Assembly: GCF_031846275.1 (NCBI RefSeq)
Contig: NZ_JAVRIB010000004.1
Coordinates: forward strand, 178,947 to 242,946
Reading direction: 5' to 3'
Length of the DNA stretch: 64,000 nucleotides
Source: Spectribacter hydrogenoxidans
Lineage (GTDB): Bacteria; Pseudomonadota; Gammaproteobacteria; Nevskiales; Salinisphaeraceae
The position numbers and the translations under genes are program-made. Below are positions 50,546 to 63,621 of the stretch, piece by piece. Under the pieces are notes generated by a model, which was given only the letters and a program-made list of their open reading frames with translations, was not told the origin of the DNA and made no database searches. The number at the start of each line of letters is the position of its first letter. The first letter of the stretch is position 1.

Positions 50546-51598
50546 ATGAGCGTGTCAGGACAGCACAGATTGCAGGTCGGCATTGTCGGTGGAACCGGCT
50601 ACACCGGCAGCGAGCTTCTGCGCCTGTTGCTGCCCCATCCCGGGGTGGATGTGACGACTGTCACGTCCCGGGCCGAAGCTGGTCGTCCGCTGGCTGAAGC
50701 CTATCCACATCTGCGCGGGCTGACCGATCTGGTTTTCCGCCAACCGGATGCCGCGGCGCTGGTAGATTGCGAGGTGGTGTTCTTCGCCACGCCGCACGCG
50801 GCGGCCATGCATCTGGTGCCCGAGCTGCGGGCCGCAGGCCAGCGGGTGATTGATCTGTCCGCCGATTTCCGGCTGCGTGATCCGGACCTCTGGGCGCAGT
50901 GGTACGGCGAGCCCCACGCCTGCCCGGATCTGATCGAGACCGCCGTCTACGGTCTGCCAGAACGCCACCGTGAGAGCCTGCGCGAGGCGCAGCTGGTGGC
51001 CTGTCCCGGTTGCTACCCCACCAGCATTATTCTGGCCATGCTGCCGCTGATCGAGGCCGGTCTGGCCGATCCTGCGCGACTGGTGGCCGATGCCAAGACC
51101 GGGGTATCCGGTGCCGGCCGTACGCTCAAGACCCCATTCCTGTTCGGCGAAATGGCCGAATCGTTCAAGGCCTACGGGGTGGCCGGGCACCGCCACCTGC
51201 CGGAGATCCGGCAGGTGCTCGGCGCCGTGTCGGGCGGCGAGGTGGGTCTGACGTTCATACCGCATCTGGTGCCGATGGTGCGGGGCATCCACGCCACCTG
51301 TTATCTGGATGTGGCAGAGCGCGACATCGACCTGCAGGCGCTGTTCGAACAACGTTACGCCAACGAGCCGTTCGTGGACGTGATGCCCCCGGGTGCGACG
51401 CCGGAAACGCGGACCGTGCGGGGGTCGAATATCTGCCGCCTGGCCGTTCACCGGCCGGGCGACGGCGACGTGGTGGTGGTGCTGTCGGTGATCGACAACC
51501 TAGTCAAGGGCGCCGCGGGGCAGGCGGTGCAGTGTCTGAATCTGATGGCCGGTTTTGAGGAAACCGCAGGGCTGATGTCACCGGCGCTGGTGCCGTGA
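50546..51598 (+). CDS. argC: N-acetyl-gamma-glutamyl-phosphate reductase
   Basis: 350 residues from the ATG at 50546. VGIVGGTGYTGSELLRLL (NADP), active Cys in VACPGCYPTS, GVSGAGRTLK, HRHLPEI and FIPHLVPMVRGI are intact. It is the third step of arginine synthesis, acting after ArgB. An in-frame extension upstream of this Met is antisense to the ClC gene and is not used. Confidence 0.96.
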   Translation: MSVSGQHRLQVGIVGGTGYTGSELLRLLLPHPGVDVTTVTSRAEAGRPLAEAYPHLRGLTDLVFRQPDAAALVDCEVVFFATPHAAAMHLVPELRAAGQRVIDLSADFRLRDPDLWAQWYGEPHACPDLIETAVYGLPERHRESLREAQLVACPGCYPTSIILAMLPLIEAGLADPARLVADAKTGVSGAGRTLKTPFLFGEMAESFKAYGVAGHRHLPEIRQVLGAVSGGEVGLTFIPHLVPMVRGIHATCYLDVAERDIDLQALFEQRYANEPFVDVMPPGATPETRTVRGSNICRLAVHRPGDGDVVVVLSVIDNLVKGAAGQAVQCLNLMAGFEETAGLMSPALVP

Positions 51599-51617
51599 TG
51601 CCAGCCGCGCCCGCATC

Positions 51618-52373
51618 ATGAGCGACGGCAGCCACCGACTGATCATCCGGACCGCGGCGCAGGCGCGCCGCCGGCGCCTGATGGTGGTGGTGGCGGTTGC
51701 CACCCTGCTGGTCAGCGGCTGGGGTATTTACTGGTTGGGCCGGCTGCAGGCGCCGACGGCCATCGAACGACAAGTGGCCAGCCAGCAGAAGATCGAAAGC
51801 GACCGCAAGCTGCTACTGGCGGAAAAACGGCGTCTGGAAGCCGAGAACCGCAAGCTGTCGGAGCGCAACGTCATGCTCGAGCGGGGCGCCGATGTCGATC
51901 AGCAGGCCATCAGTGCGTTGCAGACCTCGCTTGATGACGTCCAGGCCCAGGTGGCGACGCTCAAGAAGGAGCTGGCGTTCTACCGGGGTATTGTGTCGCC
52001 GTCCGAGACCGAGGCTGGCCTGCGTCTGCAGGAATTGCAGGTACATCCGGCCAGCGAGGCCGGTCTGTACCAGTTCCAATTGGTGCTGATTCAGGCGGTC
52101 GAGCATGAGTCTCCGGTCAGCGGACAGGTCAAGCTCCGACTGGAGGGGCTGCAGAATGGCGAGTCCGTCAGTCTGGCCTGGCCCGAACTTGTGCTTGATT
52201 CGGCCGACGAACTCGTGTTCTCTTTCAAGTACTTTCAGGAGCTGGCCGACACATTCCGCCTGCCACCCGATTTCGAGCCCACGCTGGTCGAGGTGATAGT
52301 GACCACGGAGCCGGGCGCGGAGCCCGTCACCGGGTCGTTCCGCTGGCGCGAGGTGTTCAAGCCGGATGACTGA
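51618..52373 (+). CDS. DUF6776 family membrane-anchored coiled-coil protein
   Basis: 251 residues. A basic N-terminus, a single helix (LMVVVAVATLLVSGWGIYWLG), a coiled coil (about 50-120) and a C-terminal beta domain (GLYQFQLVLIQAVEHESPVSGQVKLRLEGLQNGESVSLAWPEL) match the DUF6776 family that sits before bactofilin genes in gammaproteobacteria. The role is unknown. It precedes the bactofilin gene by 35 bases. Confidence 0.78.
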   Translation: MSDGSHRLIIRTAAQARRRRLMVVVAVATLLVSGWGIYWLGRLQAPTAIERQVASQQKIESDRKLLLAEKRRLEAENRKLSERNVMLERGADVDQQAISALQTSLDDVQAQVATLKKELAFYRGIVSPSETEAGLRLQELQVHPASEAGLYQFQLVLIQAVEHESPVSGQVKLRLEGLQNGESVSLAWPELVLDSADELVFSFKYFQELADTFRLPPDFEPTLVEVIVTTEPGAEPVTGSFRWREVFKPDD

Positions 52374-52408
52374 CGCCCGGTCCAATATTGCGAGGAGGTA
52401 GGCTAACC

Positions 52409-52918
52409 ATGTGGGGAAATGACAAGGATCGCGATGAAGTGCCGGCACGGTCGCCCAAGGCAACCAACACCGTGGACACGCTGATCGGTCGTCAGACCGT
52501 GATCACCGGCGACGTGGCCTTTACCGGCGGCCTGCATGTGGATGGCAGGGTCAAGGGCAAGGTGATGGCGGAGTCGGACAAGAACGCCGTGCTGAGCGTG
52601 AGCGAGAGCGGGGCCATTGAAGGCGACGTTCGTGTGCCCCATATTGTCCTCAACGGGTCGATCGAGGGCGATGTGCACGCCGACCAGCGGATCACGCTCT
52701 CGGCCAAGGCCAAGGTCACCGGCAACGTCTACTACCGGCTGATCGAGATGACCAGCGGCGCCATGGTCAACGGCCAGATGGTCCACGAGGGCGCGACCGA
52801 AGACAAGGTGGCGCCGTTGCCGGACCGTGGCAGCGAGGACGCGTCGGATACGGAAGAGCACAGCCGCGCGGCTGGCACGTTGTTCGACGCCGCCCGGGAA
52901 AAGAAGACCAGCCTGTAG
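52409..52918 (+). CDS. bactofilin
   Basis: 169 residues from the ATG at 52409, after GAGGAGGTAG. The core TLIGRQTVITGDVAFTGGLHVDGRVKGKVM, SESGAIEGDVRVPHIVLNGSIEGDVHADQRITLSAKAKVTGNVYYRLIEMTSGAMVNGQMVH is the bactofilin beta-helix with its Gly-Asp turns. It polymerises without nucleotide as a cytoskeletal element. Flanking tails are charged and disordered. Confidence 0.92.
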   Translation: MWGNDKDRDEVPARSPKATNTVDTLIGRQTVITGDVAFTGGLHVDGRVKGKVMAESDKNAVLSVSESGAIEGDVRVPHIVLNGSIEGDVHADQRITLSAKAKVTGNVYYRLIEMTSGAMVNGQMVHEGATEDKVAPLPDRGSEDASDTEEHSRAAGTLFDAAREKKTSL

Positions 52919-52950
52919 GATGTGGCCCAGTCAGGTACGATAGGGGTGCT

Positions 52951-53313
52951 ATGAGCGAAACCCTCGAACAAGATGTACAAGCCGAGTCGGCGATGGTGTT
53001 CACCGATGCCGCCGCCGGCAAGGTCCGTGAACTGCTGGATGACGAAGACAATCCGGCCCTGAAGCTCCGGGTTTTCGTCTCCGGAGGCGGCTGCTCCGGG
53101 TTTCAGTACGGCTTTACCTTCGACGAGAATGTCGAGGACGGTGACACCGTGATCGAGAAGAGCGGCGTCACCCTGCTGGTGGACCCGATGAGTGTGCTCT
53201 ACCTTGGCGGTGCCGAGATCGACTTCACCGACGGGGTCGAAGGCGCGCAGTTTGTGATCCGCAACCCCAACGCCACCACGACCTGCGGCTGCGGTAACTC
53301 GTTCGCCGTCTAG
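52951..53313 (+). CDS. erpA: iron-sulfur cluster insertion protein ErpA
   Basis: 120 residues. A-type carrier with the three ligand cysteines in SGGGCSGFQYGF and TTCGCGNSFAV. The N-terminal extension ETLEQDVQAESAMVFTDAAAGKV and the gene context (with anmK and tyrS) favour ErpA over IscA. It passes Fe-S clusters to apo-enzymes. Confidence 0.93.
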   Translation: MSETLEQDVQAESAMVFTDAAAGKVRELLDDEDNPALKLRVFVSGGGCSGFQYGFTFDENVEDGDTVIEKSGVTLLVDPMSVLYLGGAEIDFTDGVEGAQFVIRNPNATTTCGCGNSFAV

Positions 53314-54470
53314 TCTGCTGATAATTGGCGGTTGGCGAGCCCGTCCGGCGCATAAATCCCGCCGAGCACCACTGCCCGACTGGCCCCGGTTACAGATGGT
53401 ACATTGCCCGGCAACCCGGCTAGCGTACGCATGGCAAGCCAGGCGAAAGCCGCGGCCTCCATCCAGTCCGCCGGTACGCCGGCGTCATCCGTTAGCATGA
53501 CGTGAGCTGGCGTCAGCAGTGCGCTCAGACGTTCCCGAAGTCGACCGTTGTGGGCGCCACCACCGCATAGCAGCACCTCGTCGGTATGCCCTGGGCAGGC
53601 CGCTACGGCATTGCTGATGCTGCGGGCGGTGAATTCCAGCAGCGTTCGCTGAACATCCGCCGGCGCTATCGCCGGCACCTCGGCCAGCCGGCGATCAAGC
53701 CAGCCCAGATGAAAATATTCCCGGCCGGTGCTCTTGGGCGCCGTAGCCTGGATATACGGATCGGCCTGCAGGGCTGAGAGCAGGCCGTTGTGAACCCGGC
53801 CGGTCTCCGCCCATTCACCGTTGGTGTCCTGATCCCGGTTCTGGTGCCGGGCGATCCAGGCATCCATCAGCGCGTTGCCGGGGCCGGTATCGAAGCCCGT
53901 CAGCCGGGAATCCTCGGGGGTAGCGCCGGCCGGGAGGCAGGTGAGATTGGCGATGCCGCCAATGTTGATCACCGCGCGCTGCCGATCCGGGCAGGCAAGC
54001 ATTGCCTGGTGGAATCCGCAGGCCATGGGTGCTCCCTGGCCGCCAGCGGCCATGTCGGCACGGCGGAAATCGGCCACCGTGGTAATGCCGGTCCGAGCGG
54101 CTAGGCGACTGGGATCGCCGATCTGCAACGTGAAGGGGTGCGGGGGTTGCGGATCGTGGTAGAGCGTCTGGCCGTGGCTGCCGGTGGCGCGGATGCGCCC
54201 GGGCGCGATGCCGGTCTCGGCCAGCAACGCGAGGACGCCGTCGGCCATCCAGTCGGCCACCTGCCGGTCGAGCTGGCCGAGTTCCCGGATATCGATCGGT
54301 GGTCGAGTCTGGGTGATCTCCAGCAACCGCTGTCTCAGGGCGGCGGGCGGTGGCTGGCTATGTGTCGCCGCCAGCTTGGGCCGATGATCATCACCGGTGG
54401 CGTGGAGCAGAACAATGTCGGCGGCATCGAGGCTGGTGCCGGAGATGACCCCGACGTAATAACCGGCCAC
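53310..54470 (-). CDS. anmK: anhydro-N-acetylmuramic acid kinase
   Basis: 386 residues from a GTG at 54470, eight bases after the M23 peptidase stop; earlier codons in frame are antisense-like and unrelated. YYVGVISGTSLDAADIVLL, ATGSHGQTLYHDP, FRRADMAAGGQGAPM, VINIGGIANLT, FDTGPGNALMDAW and LLCGGGAHNGRL are AnmK landmarks. It phosphorylates 1,6-anhydro-MurNAc in wall recycling, using the material imported by AmpG. Its stop is convergent with erpA (4-base overlap). Confidence 0.93.
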   Translation of the reverse strand: MAGYYVGVISGTSLDAADIVLLHATGDDHRPKLAATHSQPPPAALRQRLLEITQTRPPIDIRELGQLDRQVADWMADGVLALLAETGIAPGRIRATGSHGQTLYHDPQPPHPFTLQIGDPSRLAARTGITTVADFRRADMAAGGQGAPMACGFHQAMLACPDRQRAVINIGGIANLTCLPAGATPEDSRLTGFDTGPGNALMDAWIARHQNRDQDTNGEWAETGRVHNGLLSALQADPYIQATAPKSTGREYFHLGWLDRRLAEVPAIAPADVQRTLLEFTARSISNAVAACPGHTDEVLLCGGGAHNGRLRERLSALLTPAHVMLTDDAGVPADWMEAAAFAWLAMRTLAGLPGNVPSVTGASRAVVLGGIYAPDGLANRQLSAD

Positions 54471-54477
54471 TGGCGGG

Positions 54478-55980
54478 TCAGTCGCCGTCGCGGTTGTCGG
54501 CGACCTGCACCTGACCCAGCGAATCGAGTTGCGCCACGAGCGGCTCGGCGTGCTTCTTGAACGCGTCCATGTGTTTCTCCGGCAACGGCTCGGCGGTTGG
54601 CAGCGCCACCCGCATGGGATCCTTGGGCGTGCCGTATACCCGGAATTCGTAATGCAGGTGGGGGCCCGTGGCAAGACCGCTCATGCCGACATAACCGATG
54701 GTCTGACCCTGCCGCACGCGGCTGCCGATCCCCACGCCGGACGCGAACCGGGACAGGTGCGCGTAGCGGGTTGTGTACTGATTGCTGTGCTTGACGATGA
54801 TGGTGTTGCCGTAGCCGCCCTTGGTGCCGCGAAACGCGATGCGTCCGTTGCCGGTGGCCCGCACCGGCGTGCCGGTGGGGGCGGCATAATCGGTGCCATG
54901 GTGCGCGCGAATCTTGTGCAGGATCGGGTGCTTGCGGCCGGTGCTGAAATGCGAACTGATGCGGAACTGGTTGAGCGGCGTCCGGATGAAGGCCTTGCGC
55001 ATTGCCTTGCCGTCGGGGGCGTAGTAGTCGCTTTCGCCATCGGCGGCGGTGAATCGCAGTGCCTTCAATTGGCGCCCACGGTTGTTGAACTCCGCGGCCA
55101 GGATCGCCCCGGTGCCGATCTTCTCGCCGTCCCGGAAAAGCTCCTCGTAGATCACGGTGAAGCGGTCGCCCTGCCGGATGTCGAGGACGAAGTCGATATC
55201 CCACCCGAAGATATGGGCCAGTTTCATGATCAGCTGATCGGACAGTCCCGCTTCCAGGGCGTCGACATAGAAGCTGGTGTCGATGCTGCCCACGGCGTAG
55301 GCCTCGCGGCGTTCCACATCGGCCGTGTCGATCCGGGCATCGAAGCCACTCTCGGCCCGACGTACCTCCAGCGTGCGGATCTTGTCCAGTGGGTAATCCA
55401 CGGCATGTACCACGCCTTTCGGGTCAGCCTGTACTCGCAGAGTGTCGCCGGCCTTGAGGCCACGGGTGAAGTGGCGTCCGAATTCGTCGAGGTTGGCGAT
55501 TGCCAGCGAGTCGCCGTAGGACAGGTCATGGCGCTGGAAAGCCAGCGACAACGTGTCACCACGCTGGATTTCGATCGAGGACCAGCGAGGCATCGCCGGG
55601 GCCGGTTCCAGATTGGCGGGGGCGAAGATTTCGGTATCGAACACCGAGCCGGCCGGCGCGGGCATCGCCATCGCCGGAGACGCGTCGAGCGGTTCGGGTG
55701 TTGCTTCCGGCATGGCGAGGGCCACCCGCACCGGTTCCGCCGAGGCCGGGGCACTGGCGACCGGCGCATTCGCCATCACCGGCGCGTCGATGATCACTGT
55801 GTCGCGGGTCGAGGAGGAATCGCCATTGGCCTTGGAATCGGTGGCAACGGAACTGGGCGCAATCAGCGCAATGGCGGTCGCGACCGCTGCAACTGTCAGG
55901 CTTATACCCAGCCAGTGCCACGGCGTTGTCCGGCGCACTGGTTGTCTGACGCCGATATAATCCTGCCCGATTCGATTCAT
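54478..55980 (-). CDS. M23 peptidoglycan DD-endopeptidase (MepM-like)
   Basis: 500 residues from the ATG at 55980 (MNRIGQDYIG). A membrane anchor (about 22-45), a long Ala/Pro/Ser linker, an OapA/LysM-like domain (IEIQRGDTLSLAFQRHDLSYGDSLAI) and a C-terminal lysostaphin-type M23 domain with HHGTDYAAPTGTPV and GPHLHYEFRV, the zinc ligands. It cuts crosslinks so the wall can grow. It sits between anmK and the divergent tyrS, the usual order. Confidence 0.92.
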   Translation of the reverse strand: MNRIGQDYIGVRQPVRRTTPWHWLGISLTVAAVATAIALIAPSSVATDSKANGDSSSTRDTVIIDAPVMANAPVASAPASAEPVRVALAMPEATPEPLDASPAMAMPAPAGSVFDTEIFAPANLEPAPAMPRWSSIEIQRGDTLSLAFQRHDLSYGDSLAIANLDEFGRHFTRGLKAGDTLRVQADPKGVVHAVDYPLDKIRTLEVRRAESGFDARIDTADVERREAYAVGSIDTSFYVDALEAGLSDQLIMKLAHIFGWDIDFVLDIRQGDRFTVIYEELFRDGEKIGTGAILAAEFNNRGRQLKALRFTAADGESDYYAPDGKAMRKAFIRTPLNQFRISSHFSTGRKHPILHKIRAHHGTDYAAPTGTPVRATGNGRIAFRGTKGGYGNTIIVKHSNQYTTRYAHLSRFASGVGIGSRVRQGQTIGYVGMSGLATGPHLHYEFRVYGTPKDPMRVALPTAEPLPEKHMDAFKKHAEPLVAQLDSLGQVQVADNRDGD

Positions 55981-56146
55981 GGATCCCGTTCCCCAAACCC
56001 GGTTCCGTGGTTGTCCGGCGGTTGCGATGGCCAACCCTCGGAGCTTAAACAACCATAAAACCGGGCGTTTAGCAAGCCAAATACGTGTAAAATATCAAAA
56101 GCCGCGGGACCGGCCAGCGGCCCAGTGACGAGGTTTCAATTCATTT

Positions 56147-57358
56147 ATGTCTGACCAGCTCGCCGAAATCCGCCGCGGTGCGGACGAGATCATCCCCGAG
56201 CCGGACTTCGCCGAGCGGTTGCAGGCCGCAGTGTCCCAGAATCGTCCCCTGCGCGTGAAGGCGGGCTTCGACCCGACCGCTCCCGATCTGCATCTCGGGC
56301 ACACTGTTCTACTAAACAAGATGCGTGCCTTTCAGGACTTCGGCCACGACGTCATTTTCCTGATAGGCGACTTCACCGGCATGATCGGTGACCCGACCGG
56401 CAAGAGCGCAACCAGAAGACCACTCACGGCGGAAGAAGTTTCCGCCAACGCGCGCACGTACGAGCAACAGATATATAAGGTGTTGGATCCGGCCAGAACC
56501 CGGGTCGTGTTCAACTCCACCTGGATCAATCCGCTCACGCCGGCGGAACTCGTTCGCCTGGCAGCCAGCCATACCGTGGCACGGATGCTCGAGCGCGACG
56601 ACTTCCACAAACGCTACAAAGGCGGCCAGGCTATTGCCATCCATGAATTCCTGTACCCCCTGATCCAGGGCTATGATTCGGTGGCACTGGAGGCGGATGT
56701 GGAACTCGGGGGCACCGACCAGAAGTTCAACCTGCTGGTCGGGCGGCAGATCCAGCAGGCCTACGGGCAGACGCCGCAGGCGGTGCTGACCATGCCACTG
56801 CTCGAGGGGCTGGACGGCGTCAACAAGATGTCGAAGTCACTCGACAACTACGTCGGCATCGAGGAGCCGCCGGCGGAACAGTTCGGCAAGCTGATGTCGA
56901 TATCCGATGACCTCATGTGGCGTTACTTCGAGCTATTGTCCTTCGAGCCCCTTGAGACCGTTCGCGGCTATCGCGACGAGATCGGGCAGGGTGCCAACCC
57001 GAGGGACATCAAGTTCCGGCTTGCCCGCGAGCTGGTCGCCCGCTTCCACGGAGCAGCTGCAGCCGAGCGGGCGCAGGCCGAATTCGTCGAGCGGTTCAGC
57101 CACGGCGGCTTGCCGGAGGACCTGCCCGAGATACCGATAGCGATCCCGGTTTCCGGGATGCAGCTGGCCGCGGTGCTCAAGGCAGCCGGTCTGACCGCGA
57201 GTAACGGCGAGGGAATCCGGCTGATCAAACAGGGGGCGGTGCGCGTGGATGACCAGCGAGTCGAGGATCCGGGCGCCGTTCTGACTTCCGGGGCTGTGCA
57301 CATCCTGCGGGTGGGCAAGCGGCGGGTGGCTCGTGTGCGGCTTGAGAACACCGGGTAG
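56147..57358 (+). CDS. tyrS: tyrosyl-tRNA synthetase
   Basis: 403 residues. PTAPDLHLGHTVLLNK is the HIGH-type motif, KMSKSLDNYVG the KMSKS motif, and a C-terminal S4 RNA-binding domain (LTASNGEGIRLIKQGAVRVDDQRV) follows. The length and motif spacing fit the shorter TyrRZ-type enzyme typical of gammaproteobacteria. It lies directly upstream of the rRNA operon. Confidence 0.96.
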   Translation: MSDQLAEIRRGADEIIPEPDFAERLQAAVSQNRPLRVKAGFDPTAPDLHLGHTVLLNKMRAFQDFGHDVIFLIGDFTGMIGDPTGKSATRRPLTAEEVSANARTYEQQIYKVLDPARTRVVFNSTWINPLTPAELVRLAASHTVARMLERDDFHKRYKGGQAIAIHEFLYPLIQGYDSVALEADVELGGTDQKFNLLVGRQIQQAYGQTPQAVLTMPLLEGLDGVNKMSKSLDNYVGIEEPPAEQFGKLMSISDDLMWRYFELLSFEPLETVRGYRDEIGQGANPRDIKFRLARELVARFHGAAAAERAQAEFVERFSHGGLPEDLPEIPIAIPVSGMQLAAVLKAAGLTASNGEGIRLIKQGAVRVDDQRVEDPGAVLTSGAVHILRVGKRRVARVRLENTG

Positions 57359-57423
57359 TCAGCCCGCATAAGGGCTTCGGACGGACGACGGGCGGGCCTG
57401 CGGAAAAGAATTTCAGAAAGTTG

Positions 57424-57451
57424 TTGACACTCGAGTTACGGCCCCTATAAT
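57424..57451 (+). promoter_or_regulatory. rrn P1 promoter
   Basis: Perfect TTGACA at 57424-57429 and perfect TATAAT at 57446-57451, 16-base spacer. The discriminator downstream (ACGCCCTCC) is GC-rich, as in stringently controlled rrn promoters. AT-rich tracts upstream (GAAAAGAATTTCAGAAAG, 57401-57418) could be an UP element. Confidence 0.92.
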
Positions 57452-57483
57452 ACGCCCTCCTTGCAGCGGACAGCCGCCGCAAA

Positions 57484-57495
57484 CGCTCTTTAAAA
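57484..57495 (+). promoter_or_regulatory. boxA antitermination site and 16S processing stem in the rrn leader
   Basis: CGCTCTTTAAAA is close to boxA (TGCTCTTTAACA). Just after it, 57502-57530 pairs with 59201-59229 downstream of 16S, the RNase III processing stem that releases 17S precursor. Confidence 0.75.
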
Positions 57496-57639
57496 ACATG
57501 GACAAGTGGCTTGTGTGGGTGCTCCACCGGTCGCGGCGAAAGCCAACGACCCAAAGAGCATCCTAAGCGAATATCGCTTGGGTCGCTCAAGCACGAACCT
57601 GACTTTTGGGTCAGTATTCGTGCACCAGTTTGAAGTTAT

Positions 57640-59181
<1,542 letters not shown>

Positions 59182-59300
59182 AGAGAATGCTTCGCCAACG
59201 CCGGTGGAGTGCCCACACAAGTCACTTGTTCAGAATCGTGAGAGAAAAGAGCTGGAACCGTAGCGCCTCGCGCTCGTTTTGATTCTTTTCTCTGACCCGC

Positions 59301-59377
59301 GGGCCTGTAGCTCAGTTGGTCAGAGCGCACCCCTGATAAGGGTGAGGTCGGAAGTTCAAGTCTTCCCAGGCCCACCA
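59301..59377 (+). tRNA. tRNA-Ile(GAT)
   Basis: 77 nt including encoded CCA; anticodon GAT at 59335-59337, TPsiC arm GTTCAAG, in the 16S-23S spacer. Confidence 0.97.
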
Positions 59378-59384
59378 TATATAC

Positions 59385-59460
59385 GGGGCCATAGCTCAGC
59401 TGGGAGAGCACCTGCTTTGCAAGCAGGGGGTCGGCGGTTCGATCCCGCCTGGCTCCACCA
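59385..59460 (+). tRNA. tRNA-Ala(TGC)
   Basis: 76 nt including encoded CCA; anticodon TGC at 59418-59420; TPsiC arm GTTCGATC. Seven bases after tRNA-Ile, the usual spacer order. Confidence 0.97.
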
Positions 59461-59470
59461 GTCAGCGGGA

Positions 59471-59519
59471 CGAAATCACAAAAAGCGGCTTGTACCTCGA
59501 GCCGCTTTTTGTGACTTCG
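59471..59519 (+). other. long terminator-like hairpin in the rRNA spacer
   Basis: 59476-59490 pairs perfectly with 59500-59514 (15 pairs, AAAAAGCGGCT/AGCCGCTTTTT core), and the stem continues one mismatch further with four more pairs. Its 3' arm holds a T-run after GCCGC, so it resembles an intrinsic terminator. It lies after the tRNAs and 15 bases before a perfect boxA, so in vivo it is presumably passed by the antitermination complex; it could also be a processing site. Confidence 0.8.
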
Positions 59520-59533
59520 AATAACGATGTCAC

Positions 59534-59545
59534 TGCTCTTTAACA
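59534..59545 (+). promoter_or_regulatory. boxA antitermination site before 23S
   Basis: TGCTCTTTAACA, identical to the consensus, as found in the spacer of other rrn operons. It recruits NusB-S10 to keep RNA polymerase termination-resistant. Confidence 0.88.
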
Positions 59546-59659
59546 ATTCGTAAGATCGCAAACGAACACTGTAGATTACAGTAGTTGTCTAGTATGTTGA
59601 TTGCGTTGAGTGGTCGTATGACCGGCACTCTCAGTCATTGAGAGCGCTTGAGGTTATAT

Positions 59660-62547
<2,888 letters not shown>

Positions 62548-62636
62548 TATAACGCTCAAGCGTTTTCAACGACAACGTGTTCGTTGCGATCTTGCGAATT
62601 GGCTGGCCGAGTCGGTGACTCGGTCGGCAGACGGTT

Positions 62637-62756
62637 TGCCTGGCGGCCATAGCGAGTGGGAACCACCCGACCCCATTCCGAACTCGGAAGTGAAACCGCT
62701 CAGCGCCGATGGTAGTGCGGGGGAATCTCCGTGCGAGAGTAGGTCACCGCCAGGCT
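62637..62756 (+). rRNA. rrf: 5S ribosomal RNA
   Basis: Starts TGCCTGGCGGCCATAGCG, contains CCGAACTCGGAAGTGAAAC, ends CACCGCCAGGC; 120 nt. The 5' and 3' ends pair (GCCTGGCGG/CCGCCAGGC). Confidence 0.97.
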
Positions 62757-62766
62757 CTTAATACAA

Positions 62767-62797
62767 AGCCCCGTGCATTAGCGCGGGGCTTTTTTTA
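62767..62797 (+). terminator. rrn operon terminator
   Basis: AGCCCCG at 62767-62773 pairs with CGGGGCT at 62784-62790, followed by seven T. Ten bases after 5S. Confidence 0.93.
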
Positions 62798-62834
62798 TGC
62801 CTGGACGGTTTTGCGCCACCCACGAAGGGGAAAC

Positions 62835-63485
62835 TCAGAGATCGCGGCCTTCCTGTGATGCCGGGCCGGTACGGCCGGTAATCCGCTCCATCAGGCTGTG
62901 CCAGAGGGAGTCCGGCGCGGTTTCGAAGACATCCGTCGCCTCGGCAGTGGTGATCAGCCAGGCGCCGGAGGCGATCTCCCGCTCCAGCTGGCCGGCGTCC
63001 CACGCGGTATAGCCGGCAAACAAACGGATCTCGTCGGCCGGCGGTGATTGTGCCAGCACGGCATCGATGCTTTCCGCATTGATAGTGTAGGCCATGGTCG
63101 TCGTCACGATCCGCATCCCGGGAAGGTCGTCGCCCGACTCGTTCCGTTGCAGCAAACTGAGGGCGCGTGGTCGCACCGGGCCACCGCTGAGGATGTCGTA
63201 ACGTGCTGCGTTGTCGGTCGATGGATCATCCATGATATCCGCCAACGTCCTGCCGGTTTCCCGGTTGACGACCACGCCGGCGGCGCCGTCTTCATCATGA
63301 CCGATAACAAGTACGGCGGTTTCCTGAAAGGGACCCCGGGATCCGGGCGCGGCCACAAGAAACGTTCCCTGCAGGCTGCTTGATGGCGCCAGAGGCTCGG
63401 CCGCGGCCCGTCCTGAGCCGAGACCGATGACGAAAACGACGGCAATAATGTACCAAAAATCACGAAAACCGTTGTTAAAAAGCAT
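62835..63485 (-). CDS. YqgE/AlgH family protein with an N-terminal export signal
   Basis: 216 residues from the ATG at 63485 (MLFNNGFRDFWYIIAVVFVI), after AAGAG. The AlgH core is clear: LQGTFLVAAPGSRGPFQETAVLVIGHDEDGAAGVVVNRETGRTLADI, SGGPVRPRALSLLQRN, IRLFAGYTAWDAGQLEREIASGAW. Ordinary YqgE proteins begin at the equivalent of SSSLQGTFL and are cytosolic. Here 25-30 extra residues form a signal peptide or anchor (ending SGRAAAEP), so the protein should be periplasmic. The function is unknown. Confidence 0.82.
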   Translation of the reverse strand: MLFNNGFRDFWYIIAVVFVIGLGSGRAAAEPLAPSSSLQGTFLVAAPGSRGPFQETAVLVIGHDEDGAAGVVVNRETGRTLADIMDDPSTDNAARYDILSGGPVRPRALSLLQRNESGDDLPGMRIVTTTMAYTINAESIDAVLAQSPPADEIRLFAGYTAWDAGQLEREIASGAWLITTAEATDVFETAPDSLWHSLMERITGRTGPASQEGRDL

Positions 63486-63621
63486 GAAACGACTCTTTAT
63501 GAGAGAAAGGGTACGAAGCCCCGGGGTTGGGTGTCGGCTTGTCGATTGAGCCATAATATCCGGATGAATACGACGGTACGGGATATCACCGTGGGCCGAA
63601 CACGGTTACGCGGGCCTGACG

